A stretch of 24,087 nt of DNA, taken from the IMG/VR virus record IMGVR_UViG_3300034093_005163, positions 1-24,087 of that record; one strand, 5' to 3'. The notes under the pieces were generated by a model, which worked only from the letters and a program-made list of their open reading frames with translations, made no database searches and was not told where the DNA came from. A program made the position numbers and the translations under genes. Source of the stretch: a virus. Of the stretch, positions 1-7,268 are shown one piece after another (the first letter of the stretch is position 1; each line of letters starts with the position of its first letter).

Positions 1-303
1 TAATGCTACTGTAACTCCGCTACCTACTGTTATTTTTGAAATTACTGTGTAGAAGGTATCACCTGCATTAAGTCTAATGTCTACTCCATCTCCAGTTATT
101 CCCTGGGCTGCAGTTTTTACATTTACGGTAATTGCTGAACCGCTTGGATTATGAATTCCGAAAAATGTATCAGTATAATAGCCTACTCCAGTATCTAAAT
201 CAGTAATATTTCTAGAACTTTGATTAACAAAGACTGGAGTATAATCAGTTCCATTATCTGCATCAGTGTGGGTTTTTAAAATTTTAGCAATAGTAGTGTT
301 CAT
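1..303 (-). CDS. Hypothetical, possibly structural, protein; C-terminus cut by window edge
   Basis: An open frame starts with ATG at 303 and runs off the left edge, giving the first 101 residues. It begins MNTTIAKILKTHTDADNGTD and continues as beta-rich sequence with many Thr, Asn, Gly and Val residues, no membrane segment and no catalytic motif I know. It ends a minus-strand series, 15 bases after the stop of the 239-residue gene. Both proteins carry a short A-G-D-T element in a similar hydrophobic setting (NAGDTFYTVIS here, CAGDTLSVF there), which hints at related beta folds. The position in a late-gene block suggests a virion component, but that is inference. I do not recognise the family. 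Confidence 0.7.
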   Translation of the reverse strand, partial: MNTTIAKILKTHTDADNGTDYTPVFVNQSSRNITDLDTGVGYYTDTFFGIHNPSGSAITVNVKTAAQGITGDGVDIRLNAGDTFYTVISKITVGSGVTVAL

Positions 304-318
304 TTGGTTTTAATATTT

Positions 319-1038
319 TTAGCAAGCACAATTATTTGGATCGTTATTGCTTTTTACATAGACTATTAAACCTGATACCTTAATACTGAAATTAGGATTA
401 GGATTAGTTATCTCTATCTTATTTATTAGGTTATTTGCGTTAAGCGTCTCAGGGTTACTGAAATGCGAAAAGAATTGAGAAACTGGTAGAGTAATATTGC
501 TAGCTACTCCATTATTGAAAGCACCTAATAGTATTTTACTTGACATGTTTGCTGGAAGAACAATTTCTCCATTTTTATCAGTCTTTGGATACTCAATATA
601 CAACAAACAGCCTCGGCTATAGTTCTTATCATTTGTTAAAATATAATACTCTGGCGATAAATCAGTACCGGCATGTGCCATATACTCAGTGTTTAACCCA
701 AATGGATAGTCTAGATCAACTGAAATAAGATCGCCTGGATGGGCTGGATCAGGATCTCCTGGAATAACTGAACTAATTTGAATGACTAAATCATTATCAA
801 ATACTGATAACGTATCACCTGCACAAACTTCAAAGTTAATTACTTGATAACTATCAACTGGATAAAGAAAGTCCTTTAGATTACAAAAGCTTGCCTCAGA
901 TTGACCTTTGCTATAGATATTAAAGCATTTTTCTAATAACTTTAAAACCTTTTTAGTTGGATCGCCTGCACATAGGTTTGCAAAAGAATTATTAAACCTT
1001 TTTGAAATTGGATCATCTTGAAAATTAATATATGCCAT
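319..1038 (-). CDS. Hypothetical 239-residue, possibly virion, protein
   Basis: ATG at 1038 to TAA at 319. The N-terminal third (to about residue 60) looks helical and has several cysteines; the remainder is beta-rich and acidic, with a D/P/G-rich stretch near residues 93-105 (VIPGDPDPAHPGD), and ends in N-N-C-A-C. There is no signal peptide, membrane segment or known catalytic motif. The gene starts 15 bases after the stop of the four-helix membrane protein and is followed by another beta-rich gene. Placement in the late block makes a virion or baseplate decoration role plausible, but the sequence does not prove it. The upstream leader (AAAAAAGTCTACTATGA) has no Shine-Dalgarno sequence. Confidence 0.75.
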   Translation of the reverse strand: MAYINFQDDPISKRFNNSFANLCAGDPTKKVLKLLEKCFNIYSKGQSEASFCNLKDFLYPVDSYQVINFEVCAGDTLSVFDNDLVIQISSVIPGDPDPAHPGDLISVDLDYPFGLNTEYMAHAGTDLSPEYYILTNDKNYSRGCLLYIEYPKTDKNGEIVLPANMSSKILLGAFNNGVASNITLPVSQFFSHFSNPETLNANNLINKIEITNPNPNFSIKVSGLIVYVKSNNDPNNCAC

Positions 1039-1053
1039 TCATAGTAGACTTTT

Positions 1054-1827
1054 TTAAGGACGATCATTAAACATTACTTTACCAGAACCAGGATTACTCC
1101 CTCTAGCTAATTCTTTGTCTATTTTTCGTTCTCTTTGTATATTATTATCTACCTTAGGTTCGTCAGCAATTTCTTGAACATTAACCGCCGTTTTAGAAAC
1201 CTCATTTAAGTTAGGTTCATTAATTTCAGCTGGGTTAATATCAGTCATTTCAATACTGATTTTAGAAAGATATGAAGGTTCAACAGGTTGTGTAGTAGTT
1301 TCAACTATTGGCTCAGCGATAATAGTTTGAGTTTCTTTAGCTATTTGAGTAACTGCATCAGTGATTTGAGGATTAACAATCTCACCAACTTTATTATCAG
1401 GTTTAATATAGTCAACTAGTGATTTAATAAATCCAAGTGCAACAATTGGTAAAATTGCGCCGCTTACAATAGAAAGAATTCGTTTTTGATAAATTAATTC
1501 TTCCTCAACTAGTCCAAATAATTCTATCCAACCTTGAAAATTGGTTAAATGAACGTATGCATAATACATATTTCCCATTGCCTGCATTGCTGTCAATAAA
1601 AGAAATAGCATCCAAACAATACCCTTATTCATTTTGTCAAGGGTAATAAGTGAGGCAAGTGACGCTGCTGCTCCAACCTCAAACGCAATTGCTAAGCTTA
1701 TTGCTAGCCATTGAGGATTAGACATGCTAAAGAAATCAATAACGTGGATTGTTGAAATTATTGAAACTAGCAAATATAAAGTAACAAACGTGCCTATTAT
1801 AAAATAACTAACGGCTTTTTTACTCAT
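1054..1827 (-). CDS. Multi-pass membrane protein with long soluble tail
   Basis: 257 residues. The first 140 hold four hydrophobic segments: about 8-30, 40-62, 70-92 and 117-137. An acidic loop (LVEEELIYQKR) lies before the last one. Residues from about 145 to the end form a polar, low-complexity tail rich in Glu, Ile, Asn, Thr and Pro that ends in a basic stretch. It should therefore sit in the inner membrane with an extended soluble tail. The start ATG overlaps the stop of the preceding 96-residue membrane protein by one base (TAATG), so the two are probably co-translated and may act together. I do not recognise the family. Possible roles are lysis timing, superinfection exclusion or membrane anchoring of another phage protein; none is proven. 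Confidence 0.75.
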   Translation of the reverse strand: MSKKAVSYFIIGTFVTLYLLVSIISTIHVIDFFSMSNPQWLAISLAIAFEVGAAASLASLITLDKMNKGIVWMLFLLLTAMQAMGNMYYAYVHLTNFQGWIELFGLVEEELIYQKRILSIVSGAILPIVALGFIKSLVDYIKPDNKVGEIVNPQITDAVTQIAKETQTIIAEPIVETTTQPVEPSYLSKISIEMTDINPAEINEPNLNEVSKTAVNVQEIADEPKVDNNIQRERKIDKELARGSNPGSGKVMFNDRP

Positions 1828-2117
1828 TATTTAGAAGATTCTAATTTTTTAATTGCTAAATCAATTTCAGATTGACGATTAACATCAAATATTTTACGAT
1901 CAGTTGATTGAATCATGCGCTTTTCAGCTTTTAATCCTTCGATTTCAAGGTACTTATTAAGCTCTTTAGTAGTACAAATTGAATCTAATTGGGAATTTGT
2001 AATTTTGTCCTGTTTTTCAATTTTAGAAAGTCGACTAGAATTATTACACTGTTGAACAAACACGATTAGCATAAATGCTAATATAAATTTTTCAAAATGA
2101 AGTTTAATAAAATTCAT
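1827..2117 (-). CDS. Small single-pass membrane protein with coiled-coil-like tail
   Basis: 96 residues. A hydrophobic segment at about 10-23 (FILAFMLIVFVQQC) is followed by a charged helical region with heptad-like spacing (RLSKIEKQDK, LEIEGLKAEKRM, AIKKLESSK). The cysteine at residue 24 follows Gln, not a small residue, so it does not form a normal lipobox; I read the segment as a signal anchor. N-anchored helical proteins of this size occur among inner-membrane spanins, but no outer-membrane partner gene is visible beside it, so that role is only a possibility. The gene overlaps the next one (257-residue membrane protein) by one base. The repeated motif ATAAATAACC lies 18 bases upstream. 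Confidence 0.7.
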   Translation of the reverse strand: MNFIKLHFEKFILAFMLIVFVQQCNNSSRLSKIEKQDKITNSQLDSICTTKELNKYLEIEGLKAEKRMIQSTDRKIFDVNRQSEIDLAIKKLESSK

Positions 2118-2134
2118 GGTTAAAATATCTTTTT

Positions 2135-2148
2135 GGTTATTTATTTAC
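2135..2148 (-). promoter_or_regulatory. Recurring ATAAATA-type motif upstream of small membrane protein
   Basis: Reads GTAAATAAATAACC on the minus strand, with the core ATAAATAACC identical to the one before the gp6-like gene, and ends 17 bases before the ATG at 2117. It overlaps the stop codon of the 168-residue gene. Candidate late promoter core; unproven. Confidence 0.3.
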
Positions 2149-2651
2149 TTGGTAGTTAGTTTATTTGTTATCCACAGTTGCACATCAGCATTATTGTGAT
2201 AAATCCACAGCCCGGTGCTAATTGCATAATATAAAGCAGCACCAAATACAATAACTCTAAAGAAATCTGACCTTTCTGAGAAGAATTTACACTTTACCCA
2301 AACTAAATAGGCATAATAGTCGGCAGATTTAATTCGTTTTGTTGAAATATCTACTATCTCAGTAAGATTTAGGTCTGCGAATTTATTTTGAAATTTAGAA
2401 ACTGAGTCAAATACTCTACTTTTTTCAAGATCAATTAAATCGCCAGTAGCCAATAGGGTTTCTGGCTCCAAGTTAATAACATAATATACTCGCTTTAACA
2501 AATCAGCTCGCATCTTAAAACCTTTAATAAAACCAGACTCTTCCAGCCCAGTTATTTTCTTTCGGTAAAAAAGATAATTGCTAATGTCCTTTGCAATTAG
2601 TTTAGCTGAACTAAATGCATCAATCGGGTTTAAATAGTTAAGTAGTTTCAT
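2145..2651 (-). CDS. Hypothetical protein with C-terminal membrane segment, next to the sigma factor gene
   Basis: 168 residues. The N-terminal 125 are soluble, mixed charged and hydrophobic, with a Lys/Arg-rich patch (FYRKKITG) near residue 30. One clear membrane helix lies at about 132-152 (FFRVIVFGAALYYAISTGLW) and is followed by a short tail. The gene begins two bases after the stop of the ECF-type sigma gene. In bacteria the gene after an ECF sigma often encodes a membrane-anchored anti-sigma factor, which makes this a candidate by position. However, I see no zinc-binding H-x3-C-x2-C motif typical of ZAS anti-sigma domains. The function remains unknown. Confidence 0.72.
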   Translation of the reverse strand: MKLLNYLNPIDAFSSAKLIAKDISNYLFYRKKITGLEESGFIKGFKMRADLLKRVYYVINLEPETLLATGDLIDLEKSRVFDSVSKFQNKFADLNLTEIVDISTKRIKSADYYAYLVWVKCKFFSERSDFFRVIVFGAALYYAISTGLWIYHNNADVQLWITNKLTTK

Positions 2652-2653
2652 AA

Positions 2654-3280
2654 TTAAAAATATTCTCCTAGTTTATCAACCATGTGAGGATTTTTAGTCA
2701 ACACGGCCTCTTTTAACATTTTACGAGCTTTTCTGATTTTGGTTTTAACCGTATTCAAATTCATTTCATATTTCTCAGCAATCTCATTACCTCGCATATG
2801 ATGTAATTCTTTATCAATTAATATCGATTTTTCAATACATTCAGGCAGCGCATTAATTTCAAACCTGGTCATATTATATAAATCATCAAAATATACTTCC
2901 TTTTCAAAAGTATAAGCCGAGTCATCTGGTATATTTAATGGTTTGGTTAAATTATCTAAACTTGTTGCATATTGCTGCTTTAATTTATGTTGATGAAGTA
3001 GTGCCTCATTCTTTGCAATTGTATAAATCCAAGTAGTAAACCGATAATTATCACTATATGATGCAATTCCTTTAAATATTTTAAACAGGGTATTATGCAA
3101 TACCTCGTCAGTTTCATCCGAATCATTAAAAAATTTCCAAATAAAATATTTTAATTTTGGATACATGATTGAGGCTAAGCGGTTTCGATCCTTTTCTGTA
3201 TATTTGCCTGACTTAATAAGTTCAGCAAGGCTTTGCATTTCGTCATTTAATTGCTTATTCAGTAGATCGTATGCGCTCAT
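2654..3280 (-). CDS. ECF-type RNA polymerase sigma factor
   Basis: 208 residues with a two-domain sigma layout. Region 2 lies at about 38-100: the helix PKLKYFIWKFFNDSDETDEVLH, then LFKIFKGIASY, and the DNA-melting/-10-reading part RFTTWIYTIAKNEAL. A linker of about 40 residues follows. Region 4 is at about 139-193, with LPECIEKSILI, then the helix-turn-helix GNEIAEKYEMNLNTVKTKIRKARKML. Regions 1 and 3 are absent, as in the ECF (group 4) class. It should direct host core polymerase to phage promoters. In T4 this role for late genes is played by gp55, a different divergent sigma protein. The gene sits between PhoH and a membrane protein. A motif ATAAATACACC lies 16 bases upstream of its start. 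Confidence 0.85.
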   Translation of the reverse strand: MSAYDLLNKQLNDEMQSLAELIKSGKYTEKDRNRLASIMYPKLKYFIWKFFNDSDETDEVLHNTLFKIFKGIASYSDNYRFTTWIYTIAKNEALLHQHKLKQQYATSLDNLTKPLNIPDDSAYTFEKEVYFDDLYNMTRFEINALPECIEKSILIDKELHHMRGNEIAEKYEMNLNTVKTKIRKARKMLKEAVLTKNPHMVDKLGEYF

Positions 3281-3289
3281 GTAGTTGGG

Positions 3290-4012
3290 TTAGTTGGTGT
3301 ATTTATTTGGGTTAGCGGATTTCCATTTATCATATCTTTCGGTTATCTGGATTAGTATTTTATTTCTCACAATATCTTCATCTTTAAATGTATGCACACT
3401 TAATCCATTAATTCCACTAAGCAATTCAATAAAATCAGGTAAAGCTACTTTACTCTTTGCGATATCATATTGGCTTACATCTCCGCATATTAATACCTTA
3501 GAATCTTTACCCATCCTAGTAATGAATAGCATTAACTGTTTAAAATCAGCATTTTGAGCTTCATCTAAAATCATTAAGCAATTATCAAATGTTGCACCTC
3601 TCATATATGCAAGAGGCCTAAATTCAATAACTCCAGCAGTTTCTAACCAACCAACATTATTGGGATCATTTAATAATTTTACCAAATTTGATCGATAACT
3701 TTCCATAAATGGATCAATTTTATCTTTTATTTCTCCAGGTAAAAAACCAAGCTTCTCTCCAGACTCTTGGATAGGTTTAGATAAGATAATTTTTTTAATT
3801 TTTCCACCTAAGTAAAGTTTTAGTGCAGCTAGACATGCAGTAAACGTTTTACTTGTCCCAGCAGGTCCATAACACAAAGTTATGTCACTAGACATAATCT
3901 TTTGTAAATAATCAGCCTGTGAAGGTTTTAAGCTAATTTGCCTTAACTCCTTTTCCGTTAATTCAGGTTTAAAAGATTGAGTTTTTCTCTTTGATTGCGG
4001 TCTTTCAGCCAT
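3290..4012 (-). CDS. phoH: PhoH-like P-loop ATPase
   Basis: I use the ATG at 4012 (MAERPQSK..., 240 residues). A longer frame to 4120 would overlap the upstream gene by 116 bases and adds only a stretch unlike PhoH. The chosen start overlaps the stop of that gene by 8 bases (ATGGCTGA), typical of coupled translation. The Walker A motif GPAGTSKT is at about 49-56, the Walker B motif MILDEAQN at about 147-154, and a sensor-like GDVSQYD follows near residue 177. These and the spacing identify the PhoH family of RNA/nucleotide-acting ATPases, which is common in marine and T4-like phages. Its exact job in phage infection is unsettled. It lies between the packaging genes and the sigma gene. Confidence 0.9.
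   Translation of the reverse strand: MAERPQSKRKTQSFKPELTEKELRQISLKPSQADYLQKIMSSDITLCYGPAGTSKTFTACLAALKLYLGGKIKKIILSKPIQESGEKLGFLPGEIKDKIDPFMESYRSNLVKLLNDPNNVGWLETAGVIEFRPLAYMRGATFDNCLMILDEAQNADFKQLMLFITRMGKDSKVLICGDVSQYDIAKSKVALPDFIELLSGINGLSVHTFKDEDIVRNKILIQITERYDKWKSANPNKYTN
3296..3309 (-). promoter_or_regulatory. Recurring ATAAATA-type motif upstream of sigma gene
   Basis: Reads CAAATAAATACACC on the minus strand, inside the last codons of the PhoH gene and 15 bases before the sigma ATG. It differs from the other two copies by an extra CA before the final CC. If real, the sigma factor could act on its own gene. Confidence 0.28.
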
Positions 4013-4316
4013 TAGATTTAGTGATTCTTTTTTTTGGTTTAGGTTTAGTATTGATCTTATCCAATAATTTTTGGCATTTTGAACAAGATTCATAATCTTC
4101 AATTTGCTTGTAAAAGGCAAGCGCTTTTGTTAAGCAATCTGGCCAATCTTTACTTTCTGCAATAACGTCTAATTCTTCATCAACGATTTTTAGTTTTTTA
4201 ATATAGATGTGAGGCCTTTTTTCTGAAAGGGCTACATCTATTTGGGCAACTACTATATCAAAAATTTGCTTTTTGTTAGTGCCATAGTCGAATTTTAAAA
4301 AATCATCATGTTTCAT
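4005..4316 (-). CDS. Small hypothetical protein between terminase and PhoH genes
   Basis: With ATG at 4316 this encodes 103 residues; a GTG at 4352 would add 12 residues but overlap the terminase gene by 47 bases instead of 11, so I prefer the ATG. The protein begins MKHDDFLKFDYGTNKKQ, is mostly helical and charged, has a C-S-K-C pair near residue 80 and a very basic end (KPKPKKRITKSNG). The two cysteines could be half of a metal site, but no second pair is present. It overlaps its neighbours on both sides, which points to co-expression with the large terminase and PhoH. I do not recognise the family. Confidence 0.7.
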   Translation of the reverse strand: MKHDDFLKFDYGTNKKQIFDIVVAQIDVALSEKRPHIYIKKLKIVDEELDVIAESKDWPDCLTKALAFYKQIEDYESCSKCQKLLDKINTKPKPKKRITKSNG

Positions 4317-6276
4317 AGCCTGACTTTGAATTATTTCCGTAAAAGGTGTCACGGGTTCTTTTTATTTGATTTATTGTCATTTCATCAAATACATTAATTA
4401 GTTTACCAGGTTTTTTAACCTCAGCTGTTGTATTTAATTCTCGTAAGGCAGAGTGATCGTATCCTGACGAATTTCCAAGATAAGCTTCTCCTAAATATAA
4501 TGAATATACTTTTGACAAATACTCTTTAGGTAATCTGTCAAGTTCTTCATTTACTAATTCCCAAAAATTTGGTGATTCAAAGAATGCGGCGGTTTCAACA
4601 CATGTGATTGCTAAATCGTCATTTCCGCTTTGACTTCGGTAATTACCATTACTTGATCGGCCAAATGCACCAAGCTCATGAACTGTTTTATGTTCATTTG
4701 GTAAAATTTTATTTACAGCAGCTAAATATTTAAAACGTTCGCAATATTTAGTCTTATTTGTCTCTGTCATCTTTAATCCAGGTTTCCAATTTATAGAAGT
4801 GGTTGTGTGCTTTGAATGAATTACTTGACCTGGCCAAAAATCCTCGTTTTGTGTTAGTTTATCCATTACCCATTCTCCTTTATGGTTAAGCTCAATTAAA
4901 AGTTTAACTTTTTCAGGATTAAAGATATTATACAACAAATGTTCTAAAGTGTTACAATATTCGTTAATATCTTTTTTGTTTGATCTAAACGTTGCAACTT
5001 GTACTAGTGTAAAAATATCGCCTTCATTTTTAATAAAGTCTTTTACTTGATCTAGCATTTTTAATGGAAGTGCTGCTAACTTAAAAATATTAATTACTGA
5101 ATAATCTCTACCTAATCCATCAGCTGTATCAATTGCAAAAATATAATTATTACCATCGTTTTTAATATCATCTGGTGTTAATTTGGCAAGGTTTGGATGA
5201 ACAGTAAAGCCATCTAATATTGCTAAGTGATCTGGGCTTTGAGCCCACTCTGGGATGACGTATGATGTGCGTAAGTTAAATATTTTCTTAAGATCTTTAG
5301 ACGGTAGCAGTAACTTATCTGATGAAAAGAATTGTAGCCCATATTCTTGGTTAAAGTCTTCTTCTGATCCTAAGTTTGCAATTGTTGATTGCTTCCATGC
5401 ATCATCACGACCTGGAACTTGCCACCAATCTACTCTTAATGGAACATACGTATTTGCACCGTTCATTGCATCCATGTAAATATCGTAAAAGCGGTTCATA
5501 CCATTTGGCGTGGACGTTATTATAATCTTTGAATTGGATGAGGCTGAAATTGTAGGATAAATTGCTCGATAAAAGAAGTCAAGATACGATGGATTAATAT
5601 GTGCAAACTCATCAATATATAATACATGAATTGTAAAACCAATACCTGTATTTTTAGTGGTAGTACGTCCAATTAATCGACAGCCATTGTCAAATTTCAT
5701 TGACATTACGTTATTTGAAATACAGCCAGGTTTTAAGAAGAATGGTAAATTTTCAAGTACTGATTTAATCTTATCCAAAACCTCTTTAGTAGTTGATGCA
5801 ATATTCGCTACAGCCAGAACATTTTTATCAGTATGGAAGATTAGGTACCATGCAATAAATACACCGGACATTACAGTCTTTCCAATTTGGCGACTTGCCA
5901 TCAGGCAATTAAATCGATTATTCTTAAATGACCTGATAATTTCTTCTTGATAGTCACGCAAGATAATTTGCTCAATACCTTGCTCCTGCATTACTTGAGC
6001 ATATTTACCAGCAAAATAAACTGGGTCAGCTTTACATTTTCGGATTTCTTCAAGTTCTTCTGGCGTATATTCAAATACAATATTTGCCTTCTTCCAAACT
6101 GGATCATTGTCTTTAAATGGAGAATTTTTGATTGTTTTAATATCAATTGCCCCATTTTCAAAATCATCAAGTAATTGTTGCACCTTAACTGTTGTCCAAA
6201 TCGCACTATTCTCTTGGTCAAGGTCAGAAAGCTTCATCTGAGTTCGACTTCCACTATTTGCTATAAAATCTTTCAT
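4306..6276 (-). CDS. Terminase large subunit, T4 gp17-like (packaging ATPase and nuclease)
   Basis: 656 residues, close to T4 gp17. This is the motor that pumps DNA into the prohead and cuts the concatemer. The ATPase domain (about 90-340) has an adenine-region L-R-D-Y-Q at about 106-110, Walker A SRQIGKT at 128-134, Walker B VLYIDEF with catalytic Glu at about 223, and the coupling motif TSTPNG at about 254-259. The nuclease domain (about 375-565) has the three acidic positions of the RNase H-like fold: Asp383 (FAIDTADG), Glu462 (LIELNHKGEW) and Asp553/554 (GNDDLAIT). The start ATG overlaps the stop of the small-terminase gene by four bases (ATGA). All key residues are present, so the enzyme looks intact. 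Confidence 0.95.
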   Translation of the reverse strand: MKDFIANSGSRTQMKLSDLDQENSAIWTTVKVQQLLDDFENGAIDIKTIKNSPFKDNDPVWKKANIVFEYTPEELEEIRKCKADPVYFAGKYAQVMQEQGIEQIILRDYQEEIIRSFKNNRFNCLMASRQIGKTVMSGVFIAWYLIFHTDKNVLAVANIASTTKEVLDKIKSVLENLPFFLKPGCISNNVMSMKFDNGCRLIGRTTTKNTGIGFTIHVLYIDEFAHINPSYLDFFYRAIYPTISASSNSKIIITSTPNGMNRFYDIYMDAMNGANTYVPLRVDWWQVPGRDDAWKQSTIANLGSEEDFNQEYGLQFFSSDKLLLPSKDLKKIFNLRTSYVIPEWAQSPDHLAILDGFTVHPNLAKLTPDDIKNDGNNYIFAIDTADGLGRDYSVINIFKLAALPLKMLDQVKDFIKNEGDIFTLVQVATFRSNKKDINEYCNTLEHLLYNIFNPEKVKLLIELNHKGEWVMDKLTQNEDFWPGQVIHSKHTTTSINWKPGLKMTETNKTKYCERFKYLAAVNKILPNEHKTVHELGAFGRSSNGNYRSQSGNDDLAITCVETAAFFESPNFWELVNEELDRLPKEYLSKVYSLYLGEAYLGNSSGYDHSALRELNTTAEVKKPGKLINVFDEMTINQIKRTRDTFYGNNSKSGYET

Positions 6277-7019
6277 ATTAATGAATTGACGTCATCCATA
6301 TAATCAATATCGCTATCTTCTGTAATAATAACATTGGATACGCCTCTTTCTATCATAACTTCAGCTTTTCTACCTGGGTGAGTTAAGTGTCTTGAATCAG
6401 AAGTATCTTCTTCTATTTCAAGAGCGTCAATTTCTTTTATTAAATTTTTTGTACCGGCTGTGATGTAGTAATCGCTTGAACTTTGCGGTATTGCTCTTGC
6501 TTGTGGGCCGGTTCCACCTAATTCTTTTTGTGATATATCTTGATTTACCTTTTTATAGGTATCTTCTAGAAATAACATATAATTTGCTTGAGTTTTTACA
6601 ACAGCTGTTAATTTATCTTGTAGTTGTCCAAATACTTCAAATAGTCTAGGATGAGTATTTCCTTGATTAATTTCTTCAGCAATTTTTTCAATTGCCATTC
6701 GAATGGTTTTTAATTGAAAGAAAATATTTTGAATACTTGAATTATCAAGAACCTGTTTCTGTTTAATATATTCATGCTTGTCTAGTACGCCAAGATCAAC
6801 ATAAAACGAAAGAAGAGAGTCGGTAATATTTTTAGCCTGCTTTTCAAAACCTGCATTCATTTCAATAAAATCCAATGGAGGTGCTGCTGCAATTTCAGCA
6901 AGTTGCTCATCAATATTATCGTCTTCCTGATTAGGTCCACCTGAGTAGCTACTCAATAGTGATTCAAGTTCGCCCTTAATTTGAGCCTTTTTTTCCTTTG
7001 AGAATACTGGTCCAGCCAT
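6273..7019 (-). CDS. Terminase small subunit, T4 gp16-like
   Basis: 248 residues, longer than T4 gp16 (164). It should recognise concatemer DNA and stimulate the large terminase. The central region (about 85-180) is predicted to be helical/coiled coil. The stretch around HPRLFEVFGQLQDKLTAVVK and the following Lys/Asp-rich helix resembles the gp16 segment that contains R-x-x-E-V-F-x-x-L. This match is from memory of the family and was not computed. Position supports it strongly: the gene ends in a four-base overlap with the large terminase gene. The N-terminal 60 residues are acidic and low complexity, and the C-terminal 60 are acidic with an I-T-E-D-S-D-I-D-Y-M-D-D tail, which is an extension relative to T4. 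Confidence 0.75.
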   Translation of the reverse strand: MAGPVFSKEKKAQIKGELESLLSSYSGGPNQEDDNIDEQLAEIAAAPPLDFIEMNAGFEKQAKNITDSLLSFYVDLGVLDKHEYIKQKQVLDNSSIQNIFFQLKTIRMAIEKIAEEINQGNTHPRLFEVFGQLQDKLTAVVKTQANYMLFLEDTYKKVNQDISQKELGGTGPQARAIPQSSSDYYITAGTKNLIKEIDALEIEEDTSDSRHLTHPGRKAEVMIERGVSNVIITEDSDIDYMDDVNSLI

Positions 7020-7022
7020 ACA

Positions 7023-7268
7023 TTAGTTTAGTCGATTTTCATTCTTATCTAGCGCTGGATTTGCAAATATTTTAATTTGTTTAACTGCCTCAATATGCTC
7101 GTATATGTAAGCTTCAATATATGCAATAAACGAATCTAGTATTGGGTTTGCTCCAAACATTTGATTTGAAAGGACTCGCTTCATTAAGTTATCTTTATAC
7201 ATATAACCTAAATGAAGACGTTTGTCTTTTCTATTATACACCTTTTGGTATAGAGAGTTTCTTATCAT
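7023..7268 (-). CDS. Small hypothetical protein after the baseplate gene
   Basis: 81 residues beginning MIRNSLYQKVYNRKDKR: a very basic N-terminus, then a helical middle (DSFIAYIEAYIYEHIEAVKQ). There is no membrane segment or known motif. Its ATG overlaps the stop of the gp6-like gene by four bases (ATGA), and its stop lies three bases before the start of the small terminase gene, so it is clearly part of the same translation unit. Small basic proteins at this place could serve head, neck or baseplate assembly, but I do not recognise it. Confidence 0.72.
   Translation of the reverse strand: MIRNSLYQKVYNRKDKRLHLGYMYKDNLMKRVLSNQMFGANPILDSFIAYIEAYIYEHIEAVKQIKIFANPALDKNENRLN

Noticed and set aside
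2040-2060. Lipoprotein signal in the 96-residue protein
   Set aside because: Cys24 follows Gln-Gln instead of a small residue, so the lipobox is not satisfied.
4013-4120. Longer PhoH start at 4120
   Set aside because: Would overlap the upstream gene by 116 bases; the extra 36 residues do not look like PhoH, and ATG 4012 gives an 8-base coupled overlap.
4317-4352. GTG start for the small gene after the terminase
   Set aside because: Gives a 47-base overlap with the terminase; ATG 4316 fits the short overlaps of the other genes better.
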